14,128 nt of DNA from Actinomycetes bacterium (GTDB lineage: Bacteria; Actinomycetota; Actinomycetes; Actinomycetales; Cellulomonadaceae). The notes beneath the pieces are model-generated. The model saw nothing but the letters and a program-made list of their open reading frames with translations, did not search any database and was not told where the DNA came from. Both the position numbers and the translations under genes were made by a program. The stretch is taken from assembly GCA_021793115.1 (NCBI GenBank), contig JAJYTJ010000098.1:1-14128 (forward strand), read 5' to 3'. This document shows, piece after piece, positions 1 through 5,463 of this stretch (positions are counted from its first letter, which is position 1; each line of letters begins with the position of its first letter).

Positions 1-364
1 CGCCACCGTTGATCGACGCGATGATGAGCACCTTCGCGCCCTTGGTGATCATCGTCTCGATCTGCTGCGCCTGCGTCGGGATGTCGTTGTTGGCGTACTC
101 GAGGTCGACCTTGTACCCGGCCGCCTGCAGCTGGCTCTGCACGTTGCCGCCGTCCTGGATCCAGCGCTGGTCCACCTTCGTCGGCATGGCGACGCCGACC
201 AGCTGGCCCGCACCCGCCGCAGCCGTGGCACCGCCGCCGGCGGACGGGGTGGTCGCGGGAGCGGCGTTGCCGCCGCGGCCGCCGCCCGAGCACGCCGCGA
301 GCGACAGGGCGACCGTGGCTGCCACGGCGAGCACGGCCGCCTTCTTCTTCACGGGGAACTTCAT
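1..364 (-). CDS. chvE: ChvE-type sugar-binding lipoprotein of an ABC importer (5' part only)
   Basis: This is the N-terminal 121 residues of an extracytoplasmic sugar-binding protein; the rest lies beyond the left edge. The ATG at 364-362 follows AGAAGGAG with a 5-base gap. The signal peptide has a Lys-rich start (KFPVKKK), a hydrophobic core and a lipobox LAAC, giving a lipid-modified Cys25. A low-complexity Gly/Ala/Pro/Thr linker follows. The mature part opens with VGVAMPTK, then RWIQDG, and near the cut end [18 protein letters not shown]. These match the ChvE/multiple-monosaccharide-binding family of CUT2 importers (Peripla_BP_4). It lies 84 bases downstream of araA-1 on the same strand, so the two are probably one operon. 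In this family the next genes usually encode the ATPase and permease (GguA/GguB type), expected outside the window. The ligand is inferred from context as L-arabinose or a similar aldose. Confidence 0.88.
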   Translation of the reverse strand, partial: MKFPVKKKAAVLAVAATVALSLAACSGGGRGGNAAPATTPSAGGGATAAAGAGQLVGVAMPTKVDQRWIQDGGNVQSQLQAAGYKVDLEYANNDIPTQAQQIETMITKGAKVLIIASINGG

Positions 365-369
365 TGTTT

Positions 370-377
370 CTCCTTCT
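370..377 (-). promoter_or_regulatory. Shine-Dalgarno site of the ChvE-type gene
   Basis: On the minus strand AGAAGGAG ends 5 bases before the ATG at 364. It is a strong site and fixes the start of this partial gene, which is otherwise truncated. Confidence 0.75.
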
Positions 378-394
378 GGTGGGGTTGACGCGAC

Positions 395-406
395 GACGTC
401 GACGTC
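395..406. repeat. 12-bp perfect palindrome in the araA-1/chvE gap
   Basis: GACGTCGACGTC reads the same on both strands. It lies between the araA-1 hairpin and the chvE ribosome site. It could be a protein-binding site or a weak RNA hairpin, or chance in GC-rich DNA; nothing else in the window repeats it exactly. Confidence 0.4.
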
Positions 407-412
407 AGGAGC

Positions 413-438
413 GCAGCACGGCCGGTCGGCCGAGCTGC
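413..438 (-). terminator. Stem-loop after araA-1 (intra-operon attenuator or RNA stabiliser)
   Basis: Two arms, GCAGC-A-CGGCCG and CGGCCG-A-GCTGC, are inverted repeats with one mismatch and a 2-base centre. The hairpin begins about 10 bases after the araA-1 stop codon. No T-run follows on the minus strand, so it is not a classical intrinsic terminator. Placed between araA-1 and the binding-protein gene, it could reduce read-through or protect one part of the mRNA. The structure is visible; the role is inferred. Confidence 0.55.
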
Positions 439-448
439 ACCTCGTGGG

Positions 449-1966
449 TCAGAAGCCCTGGGCCAGGCGATGGAATGCCTGGTTCCACCGCACCTCCTTC
501 TGGAAGGACTGCAGGTCTGTGCGTTCGTCGATGACGAGCAGCTCGGTCTTCGTCAGCTCGGCGAAGTCACGGAACACGTCGATGCCGAGTGCGGTCGACA
601 TCACGGTGTGGTGGGCACCCCCGGCGGTCAGCCAGGCCGCGGTGGCGGTGGGGAAGTCCGGGCGCGGCCGCCACACCGCGCGTCCCACCGGCAGCTTCGG
701 CAGCGGCGCCCGAGGTCCGACGACGTCGACGGCGTTCGCCACGAGGCGGAACCGGTCCCGCATGTCCGACAGGGCGACGACGACGCCGGGACCCGGGTCG
801 GCGTCGAAGACCAGCCGCACCGGGTCCTGCCGCCCGCCGATCCCCAGCGGGTGGACCTCGAGGCGCGGCGTCGTCGTCGTCAGCGTCGGGCACACCTCCA
901 GCATGTGCGCACCCAGGATGACCTCGTCGCCGGGCGTGAGGTCGTAGGTGTAGTCCTCCATGAGGCTCGCGCCGCCGGGCAGGCCGGCGGCCATGACCTT
1001 GGCGACACGCACGAGGAGCGCGGTCTTCCAGTCGCCCTCCGCGCCGAAGCCGTAGCCGTCGGCCATGAGGCGCTGCACCGCGAGGCCGGGAAGCTGCTTG
1101 AGCGCACCCAGGTCCTCGAAGTTCGTCGTGAACGCGCCGAAGCCCCCGGCCTCGAGGAACGACCGCAGGCCCAGCTCGATGGCGGCTCCGTCGCGCAGCG
1201 ACTGGTGCCGCTCGCCGCCACGTCGCAGCTCCGGCGCGACGGCGTAGGCGTCCTCGTACTCGGCGACGAGCGCGTCGACCTCACCGTCGCCGACCTCGGC
1301 CACGGCGTCCGCGAGGTCGTTGACGCCCCACGTGTTCACCTGGACGCCGAACCGCACCTCGGCCTCGGTCTTGTCGCCCTCCGTGACGGCGACGAAGCGC
1401 ATGTTGTCGCCGAAACGGGCCAGCCGGAGGCCGCGTGCCGCCGCGACGCCGCACGCGGCCCGGGCCCAGGTGGCCACGCGCGCCCGGACCGCGGGGTCGC
1501 TGGCGTGGCCCGGCACGATGACGCGCGGCACGCCGAGGCGCGACTCGAGGTAGCCGAGCTCGCGGTCGCCGTGCGCGGCCTGGTTGAGGTTCATGAAGTC
1601 GAAGTCGATGTCGGCCCACGGCAGCTCGACGTTCGCCTGGGTGTGCAGGTGCAGGAGGGGCTTGCGGAGGGCGGACAGGCCGCCGATCCACATCTTCGCG
1701 GGGCTGAAGGTGTGCATCCAGACGATGACCCCGACGACCTCGTCGCGCAGGTTCGCCTCGAGCATGGTGCGGCGGATCGTCTCCGGGTCCGTGAGCACGG
1801 GCTTCCAGACGATCGTCACCGGGATCTCGGCAGCGCCCTGCAGCAGCGCCGCCACCTGCCGGGACTGGTCGGCGACCTGCCGCAGGGTCTCCTCGCCGTA
1901 CAGGTGCTGGCTCCCCGTGAGGAACCAGACCTCGTACTGCGCCAGGTCAGGGACGATGGAACTCAT
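449..1966 (-). CDS. araA: L-arabinose isomerase, copy 1
   Basis: Converts L-arabinose to L-ribulose in the cytoplasm, the first step of bacterial arabinose catabolism. The protein has 505 residues, usual for the family (about 500). Recognisable segments are [13 protein letters not shown] near residue 12-24, [52 protein letters not shown] and GAHHTV. By comparison with the E. coli enzyme, the metal ligands are Glu310, Glu337, His354 and His452 or His453, all present. The frame stays open upstream to a GTG at 2188, but family homology begins at [14 protein letters not shown]. The ATG at 1966 is preceded by AGAGAGG with a 6-base gap, so I chose it. It is the first gene of a leftward operon with the ChvE-type binding protein. 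A second araA (8162-9667) is clearly related, and most motifs are identical. A LacI-type operator pair and a promoter lie about 230-290 bases upstream. Confidence 0.96.
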   Translation of the reverse strand: MSSIVPDLAQYEVWFLTGSQHLYGEETLRQVADQSRQVAALLQGAAEIPVTIVWKPVLTDPETIRRTMLEANLRDEVVGVIVWMHTFSPAKMWIGGLSALRKPLLHLHTQANVELPWADIDFDFMNLNQAAHGDRELGYLESRLGVPRVIVPGHASDPAVRARVATWARAACGVAAARGLRLARFGDNMRFVAVTEGDKTEAEVRFGVQVNTWGVNDLADAVAEVGDGEVDALVAEYEDAYAVAPELRRGGERHQSLRDGAAIELGLRSFLEAGGFGAFTTNFEDLGALKQLPGLAVQRLMADGYGFGAEGDWKTALLVRVAKVMAAGLPGGASLMEDYTYDLTPGDEVILGAHMLEVCPTLTTTTPRLEVHPLGIGGRQDPVRLVFDADPGPGVVVALSDMRDRFRLVANAVDVVGPRAPLPKLPVGRAVWRPRPDFPTATAAWLTAGGAHHTVMSTALGIDVFRDFAELTKTELLVIDERTDLQSFQKEVRWNQAFHRLAQGF

Positions 1967-2100
1967 CTGGAACCTCTCTCGGGATGCCGGGTCGTCGCCA
2001 CGGTCGGGGCAGTGGCGGTGCGCAGCGATCGACGGTGCGGACGGAGGGTGCCCGGGCGGGGCGCAGCGACGGCAGCGTGCGCAGTGGCTGCGCGGATCAT
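1963..2100 (-). other. Possible leader ORF overlapping the araA-1 start (45 codons)
   Basis: An ATG at 2100, preceded by TGAGG, opens a 45-codon frame. Its TGA at 1965-1963 overlaps the araA-1 ATG as ATGA. The peptide is rich in Ala, Arg, Pro and Thr and resembles no family I know. The overlap geometry would allow translational coupling to araA-1. Open frames of this length are common by chance in such GC-rich DNA, so it is only a candidate. Confidence 0.25.
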
Positions 2101-2105
2101 CTGCC

Positions 2106-2168
2106 TCACCACCGCGCGACTCGGGCCTGCGCCGAGTCGACGATGGCCGCGACGGCGTCGTCGCCCAT
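2106..2168 (-). other. Possible 20-residue leader peptide in the araA-1 transcript
   Basis: On the minus strand, AAGGGG sits 5 bases before an ATG at 2168. The frame encodes [20 protein letters not shown] and stops with TGA at 2106. It lies inside the roughly 250-base untranslated leader that follows the araA-1 promoter, and its stop is only 5 bases before the next possible ATG (2100). Its ribosome site is good for a chance ORF, but no homology is recognised. Confidence 0.3.
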
Positions 2169-2195
2169 GTGGACCCCTTCGTCCTCACCTATCGG

Positions 2196-2209
2196 TGTTA
2201 CCGGTAACT
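2196..2209. promoter_or_regulatory. LacI-type operator O1 of araA-1
   Basis: TGTTACCGGTAACT contains the perfect 12-bp palindrome GTTACCGGTAAC (2197-2208) with the central CG typical of LacI/GalR operators. It directly abuts O2; the centres are 13 bases apart. It lies just downstream of the -10 element of the araA-1 promoter, in the early transcribed region, a position expected to block transcription. Confidence 0.72.
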
Positions 2210-2223
2210 GTTAGCGCTAACAG
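2208..2223. promoter_or_regulatory. LacI-type operator O2 of araA-1
   Basis: CTGTTAGCGCTAACAG is a perfect 16-bp palindrome and the best copy of the motif TGTTAGCGCTAACA in the window. It covers the expected transcription start of the araA-1 promoter. The same core recurs at 4038-4051 upstream of module 2, which links both operons to one regulator. Confidence 0.82.
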
Positions 2224-2229
2224 GCGGCG

Positions 2230-2260
2230 ACTATAGACCGACGTCGGCGGGTTCTGTCAA
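2230..2260 (-). promoter_or_regulatory. araA-1 promoter
   Basis: On the minus strand a perfect -35 TTGACA (2260-2255) is followed after 19 bases by TATAGT (2235-2230); a shifted -10, TCTATA (2237-2232), gives 17 bases. These are near-consensus elements for the housekeeping sigma factor. The spacer contains a perfect 10-bp palindrome, CCGACGTCGG (2238-2247). The predicted start falls inside operator O2. Confidence 0.68.
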
Positions 2261-2408
2261 AGCGCCTGGCTGCCGCGGGAACGACCGCACTCGGCGCGCC
2301 GCCGTCGGGGGCGTGTCGGGCCGGGCTCGGCTTCCGGTCGCTGGCCGTGGGGGAGCCGACCGTGGGGTGCGCCACCGTCCCCGGCGTGGCCCGCCACGGG
2401 CGTCGTGC

Positions 2409-2426
2409 CGCCGTCGGGCGACGGCG
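2409..2426 (-). terminator. Hairpin after the lacI-type gene
   Basis: An 8-bp perfect inverted repeat (arms CGCCGTCG and CGACGGCG, centre GG) begins 30 bases after the stop codon of the lacI-type gene. There is no T-run, so it would be a weak or factor-assisted terminator. It separates the regulator from the araA-1 promoter. Confidence 0.4.
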
Positions 2427-2455
2427 CGCGCGGGGCCGCCGGGCGAGCGCACGCG

Positions 2456-3523
2456 CTACGGTCGCGGTCCGGGCGGCGCGGTCGAGGCCCGGACGATCAG
2501 GGGGAGCTCGCGGAGCCCGCTCGGCGGTGGCTCGACTCCGTCGAACTGGGCCAGGACCGTCACCACCGCCCGGGCGCCGATCTGCGCGAAGTCCTGCCGC
2601 ACGGTCGTCAGGGCCGGGTGGTAGTGCGCAGCCTCGGGGATGTCGTCGAAGCCGACGACGCTGAGCTGGTCCGGCACCGCCAGGCCTGCATCCCGGGCGG
2701 CGTGCAGCAACCCGAGCGCCATCTGGTCGTTGGCGCAGAAGATGGCGCTGAACCCGCCGTCGGCGAGCATCGCCCTGCCGGCGGTGTAGCCGGACTGCGC
2801 CGTCCAGTCGCCGATCTGCGTCGTCACCGGCGCGAGGCCGATGCGAGCGAGCTCGGCGACGAAGCCCTGCCGCCGGGACGACGCCTCGAGCCACGACGGC
2901 GGACCGCCGAGGTGCGCGAGTGCCCTGTGCCCGAGGTCGAGGAGATGACGCGCCGCCGTGCGGCCGCCCTGCTCCTGGTCGGGAACGTGCGCCTGGCCGC
3001 CCTCCACCGCCGAGTGCATCGCGGCGAACGGCACGCCAGGGGCGGCGGCCATCGCGACCTGGGTCGCGCGGGCACCCGGCCCGACCATGACGATCGCGAC
3101 GGCGCCCTGGTCCAGCAGGTGCACGGTGGCGCTCTCGACGGACGCGTCGTCGGTGGGGTCCATCACGGCGATCACCACCGAGTAGTCGCGGCCGCGGGCC
3201 GCTTCCGCGATCGCGGCCACGGTGCTCGCCGGTCCGTAGAGCTGGCCCCGGGTGGTGTCGAGCACGCCGATGACGCGCGAGCTGCTCAGTGCGAGCGCCC
3301 GGGCCGTGCGGCTCGGGCGGAAGCGCAGCTGCTCGATCGCCGCGACGACCCGCCGCCGGGTCGGCTCGCTGACGTTCGGGTGGTCGTTGACCACGCGCGA
3401 GACCGTCATGTGGGACACGCCGGCGAGCCGCGCGACGTCACGGATGCTCGCCGCGGGCCGGGACGGTCGGCCCTGCGGCGAGACGCGGGACGCGCTCGCC
3501 GGTGGGGCATCGGCTGAGTTCGT
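2456..3523 (-). CDS. LacI/GalR-family transcriptional regulator, probable arabinose repressor (start abnormal)
   Basis: Drawn from 3523, the protein is about 356 residues, normal for the family. It has an N-terminal helix-turn-helix IRDVARLAGVSHMTVSRVVN, then NVSEPTRRRVVAAIEQL, a hinge helix near RTARALAL and a periplasmic-binding-type effector domain ending with GFDDIPEAAHYHPALTTVRQD. It probably binds the TGTTA-CG-TAACA operators before araA-1 and before module 2, releasing them when a sugar is present; the arabinose effector is inferred from context. The start is a problem. No ATG, GTG or TTG lies in frame before the DNA-binding helix. The first is GTG at 3418, which cuts the helix-turn-helix in half. 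AGGAG at 3534-3530 points to an in-frame ACG at 3523, used here. An ATG at 3510 is out of frame by one base. The coding frame itself is clear from at least 3445 to the TAG at 2456. Confidence 0.85.
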   Translation of the reverse strand, partial: TNSADAPPASASRVSPQGRPSRPAASIRDVARLAGVSHMTVSRVVNDHPNVSEPTRRRVVAAIEQLRFRPSRTARALALSSSRVIGVLDTTRGQLYGPASTVAAIAEAARGRDYSVVIAVMDPTDDASVESATVHLLDQGAVAIVMVGPGARATQVAMAAAPGVPFAAMHSAVEGGQAHVPDQEQGGRTAARHLLDLGHRALAHLGGPPSWLEASSRRQGFVAELARIGLAPVTTQIGDWTAQSGYTAGRAMLADGGFSAIFCANDQMALGLLHAARDAGLAVPDQLSVVGFDDIPEAAHYHPALTTVRQDFAQIGARAVVTVLAQFDGVEPPPSGLRELPLIVRASTAPPGPRP

Positions 3524-3529
3524 GACGCT

Positions 3530-3534
3530 CTCCT
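3530..3534 (-). promoter_or_regulatory. Shine-Dalgarno site pointing to a non-standard lacI start
   Basis: AGGAG on the minus strand is followed by 6 bases and then ACG at 3523-3521, in frame with the LacI protein. Spacing is ideal, yet the codon is ACG rather than ATG, and the codon before it is GTC rather than GTG. The site decides where translation should begin if the gene is intact. Confidence 0.45.
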
Positions 3535-3953
3535 GTCCGTGCGGTGGCCGGCACCGACCTCGGCGTGCGGGACGTTCCAGGCCTCGTCACAGCGGTGTCG
3601 TCGACGCGGTGAGCGCTCGGGCCGGTCGACGCGCCGAGGCGATCGGCGGCTTCGATGTGGGCCCGCCGGCATCCGGGGTCAGAGGCTACCCCACCGCGAG
3701 CGGGGCGCACCCGGCCGCAGTGACGTCGGTCGTGGCGTCATGGAGCACGCGCGCACCCGTCGACCTCCGCGTCGAGGCCCGGCCGCCGGCCGCGGTCGGA
3801 GGGCCACCGGGCTGGTCGGCGGTGAGGTGGCGGTCCATGGTCGCCGACGGCGCCCGGTAGGCCCTAGGTCCCAGATCGGCCCACGGTCCGGTCGGTGCAG
3901 CACGAGGTCACCTGGGTGGGCGGAGGTCCCCTGTGGGCCCAACGTCCCGCCCA

Positions 3954-3974
3954 ATCGTGACCTTATCGTGACCT
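3954..3974 (+). repeat. Tandem 10-bp direct repeat upstream of module 2 promoter
   Basis: ATCGTGACCT occurs at 3954-3963 and again at 3965-3974, 11 bases apart (one helical turn), followed by a further ATCG at 3975. It lies about 20-40 bases upstream of the possible -35, where an activator would bind. The repeat is seen; the activator role is inferred. Confidence 0.5.
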
Positions 3975-3992
3975 ATCGGGCGGCCCGAGCGT

Positions 3993-4020
3993 TTGACGAC
4001 CGCGCTGTTACCGCTAACAC
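3993..4020 (+). promoter_or_regulatory. Possible promoter of module 2
   Basis: TTGACG (3993-3998) is a good -35. The best -10 nearby is TAACAC (4015-4020) after 16 bases, which is weak. If correct, operator O3 overlaps the spacer and -10, and O4 lies just downstream of the start. Confidence 0.35.
4006..4019. promoter_or_regulatory. LacI-type operator O3 of module 2
   Basis: TGTTACCGCTAACA has symmetric arms TGTTA and TAACA around CCGC. It matches operator O2 before araA-1 at 13 of 14 positions. Its centre is 32 bases (about three turns) from O4. Confidence 0.72.
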
Positions 4021-4037
4021 TCGAGCTCTAGCCACAG

Positions 4038-4051
4038 TGTTAGCGCTCACA
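4038..4051. promoter_or_regulatory. LacI-type operator O4 of module 2
   Basis: TGTTAGCGCTCACA matches the perfect operator at 2208-2223 except for one base in the right arm (TCACA for TAACA). With O3 it forms the operator pair of the rightward transport operon. Confidence 0.7.
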
Positions 4052-4277
4052 GTTCGCAATCTCCGGCCATGCACCCACTCGACGAGGAGGGCGTGCCCGG
4101 GTGAGGCGGCCCGCCTTCGCGGTCCCTTCACCCGTCGCCGCGCCATCGTCGTCGATGGCCGTCCCGGAGACCACGGACCACACCGCGGGGTCGGTGCGGA
4201 GGCGGCATCGGCACGGCGCCGACCGTCCTCGCACCACAGCCCGCCAGAGGGACCAGAGAGGCAGTTCCCAGCGCAAC

Positions 4278-4284
4278 AAGGAGG
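4278..4284 (+). promoter_or_regulatory. Full-consensus Shine-Dalgarno site
   Basis: AAGGAGG, fully complementary to the 16S rRNA 3' end, lies 6 bases before ATG 4291 and 9 bases before a second ATG at 4294. It predicts high output of the binding protein, as usual for the first gene of an importer operon. Confidence 0.75.
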
Positions 4285-4290
4285 TTGTTC

Positions 4291-5463
4291 ATGATGAGGA
4301 GCCAACCGGGGCGTCGTCTCCGCCTCGCCGCTCTCGGGGTGGGAGCGGCGTTGGTGCTCGCGGCCTGTTCGACCGGCTCGACCCCGAGCACCTCGACGAC
4401 CCCACAGGCGGGCGGTGCCGGACCGACGCCGAGCAGCGGCTCGAGCCAGGCGGCCGCGGGCGGGGCGATCCAGGGGTCGTCGACGTTCAACGACGCCAAG
4501 CTGGAGGAGCTCACCCAGAAGATCCAGTCGGCGATCGGCAGCACGTCGCTGAGCAACGTCAAGATCGCCTTCGTCACGAACGGGAACGCCTCGTACTGGA
4601 ACGAGGCCAAGGCCGGCTGGGACGCCGCGATGAAGTGGCTGTCCGCCAAGGGCGCCCAAGGCCAGTTCGAGGAGCCCACCCAGTCCACCGCGAGCGTCCA
4701 GGTGACGCTGCTCGAGACGCTGACCTCTCAGGGGTACACCGGCTGGGGCGTGTCCGCCGTCACCGCCGACGCGCTGACGCAGCCGATCGCCGACGCGGTC
4801 AGCAAGGGTCTGTCGGTCGTCGCCTACGACTCGCCGTTGCCCGGTACCAAGGCGCAGTTCTACATCGGCACCCCGAACACGGACGCCGGCTGCGCGGCCG
4901 GCAAGGCGATGACCTCGGCGATCGGGTCGGGCAACGTGGTGGCGATCAGCGGCTCACTCACCGCCGACAACACCAAGCAGCGCATCGCAGGCTTCGAGCA
5001 GTGCGCGGGTTCCGGCGTCAAGGTCGTCCAGACGCTGAACGACAACCAGGACGTCGCCACGGCCGTGTCCGACATCCAGGCCGCCATCCAGGCAGACCCG
5101 AGCATCAAGGGCGTCTACGCGGTGTACTCCTACGACGGCGGTGCCGCCGGGCAGGCGGTGCAGGCGTCGAACAAGGTGGGCAAGATCACCATCATCGCCG
5201 ACGACGGCGAGTCCGACACCGTCCACGACGTGCAGTCCGGCCTCATCGCCGCGTCGATCCTCCAACGGCCGTACTACCAGGGCTACATGACGGCCTACGC
5301 GCTGGCGGCCGACAAGGCACTGGGCGAGAGCGCCACGATGGCGTTGTTCACGCCGTACTTCGCGTCGCCCGGCGTGCTGTCCACGGGCGTCGGCGTGATG
5401 ACGAAGGCCAACCTGTCCGACTTCCAGGCGTTCTGGGCCAAGATCGGGCTGACGTCGCAGTGA
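4291..5463 (+). CDS. CUT2-type sugar ABC importer, substrate-binding lipoprotein
   Basis: Predicted extracytoplasmic sugar-binding protein of 390 residues. The signal peptide has Arg-rich start (RSQPGRRLR), a hydrophobic stretch and lipobox LAAC, giving lipidated Cys26. A Ser/Thr/Pro/Gly/Ala linker reaches about residue 60. The fold is the Peripla_BP_4/RbsB type: VKIAFVTNGNASYWNEAKAGWDAA region, VVAYDSPLP, FYIGTPNTDAGCAAGKAM, IAGFEQC and IIADDGE. It differs strongly from the ChvE-type protein at the left edge, so the two modules have distinct receptors. Start at ATG 4291 (or 4294) is set by AAGGAGG; a TTG at 4285 lies too close to this site. The stop overlaps the ATPase start (GTGA), showing an operon. 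The araA-2 gene at the end of the operon and the shared operators suggest L-arabinose or a related pentose as ligand, but specificity cannot be read from sequence. Confidence 0.92.
   Translation: MMRSQPGRRLRLAALGVGAALVLAACSTGSTPSTSTTPQAGGAGPTPSSGSSQAAAGGAIQGSSTFNDAKLEELTQKIQSAIGSTSLSNVKIAFVTNGNASYWNEAKAGWDAAMKWLSAKGAQGQFEEPTQSTASVQVTLLETLTSQGYTGWGVSAVTADALTQPIADAVSKGLSVVAYDSPLPGTKAQFYIGTPNTDAGCAAGKAMTSAIGSGNVVAISGSLTADNTKQRIAGFEQCAGSGVKVVQTLNDNQDVATAVSDIQAAIQADPSIKGVYAVYSYDGGAAGQAVQASNKVGKITIIADDGESDTVHDVQSGLIAASILQRPYYQGYMTAYALAADKALGESATMALFTPYFASPGVLSTGVGVMTKANLSDFQAFWAKIGLTSQ

Larger units (their letters stand above)
1967..2455. other. Gene-free control region between lacI-type gene and araA-1
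   Basis: This 489-base stretch contains, in leftward order, the hairpin after lacI (2409-2426), an unassigned GC-rich part (about 2261-2408), the araA-1 promoter (2230-2260), a double operator (2196-2223) and a leader of roughly 230-250 bases with two small open frames. No conserved riboswitch structure was recognised. Confidence 0.6.
3524..4290. other. Gene-free control region between lacI-type gene and module 2
   Basis: This 767-base stretch separates two divergent genes. From about 3540 to 3950 I see no credible gene, operator or structure; open frames there look like GC-driven noise. From 3954 to 4051 it holds a direct repeat, a possible promoter and two operators. From about 4052 to 4277 it is a leader of more than 200 bases before the binding-protein gene, with a short possible ORF at 4069-4104. 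Confidence 0.6.

Noticed and set aside
1967..2188. N-terminal extension of araA-1 by 74 residues
   Set aside because: The extension is Arg/Pro/Ser-rich, absent from the second copy, and a good ribosome site precedes the internal ATG.
470..2236. A 588-codon plus-strand frame over araA-1
   Set aside because: Same artefact: composition mirrors the codons of the real isomerase on the other strand, with no recognisable motif or ribosome site.
3252..3860. Plus-strand frames in and beside the lacI-type gene
   Set aside because: No domain, no ribosome site; partly antisense to the regulator and otherwise in unassigned GC-rich DNA.
4101..5459. N-terminal extension of the sugar ATPase to a 965-residue protein
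   Set aside because: The extra part crosses the binding-protein gene in a different frame and looks like low-complexity noise; the GTG at 5460 gives the normal length.
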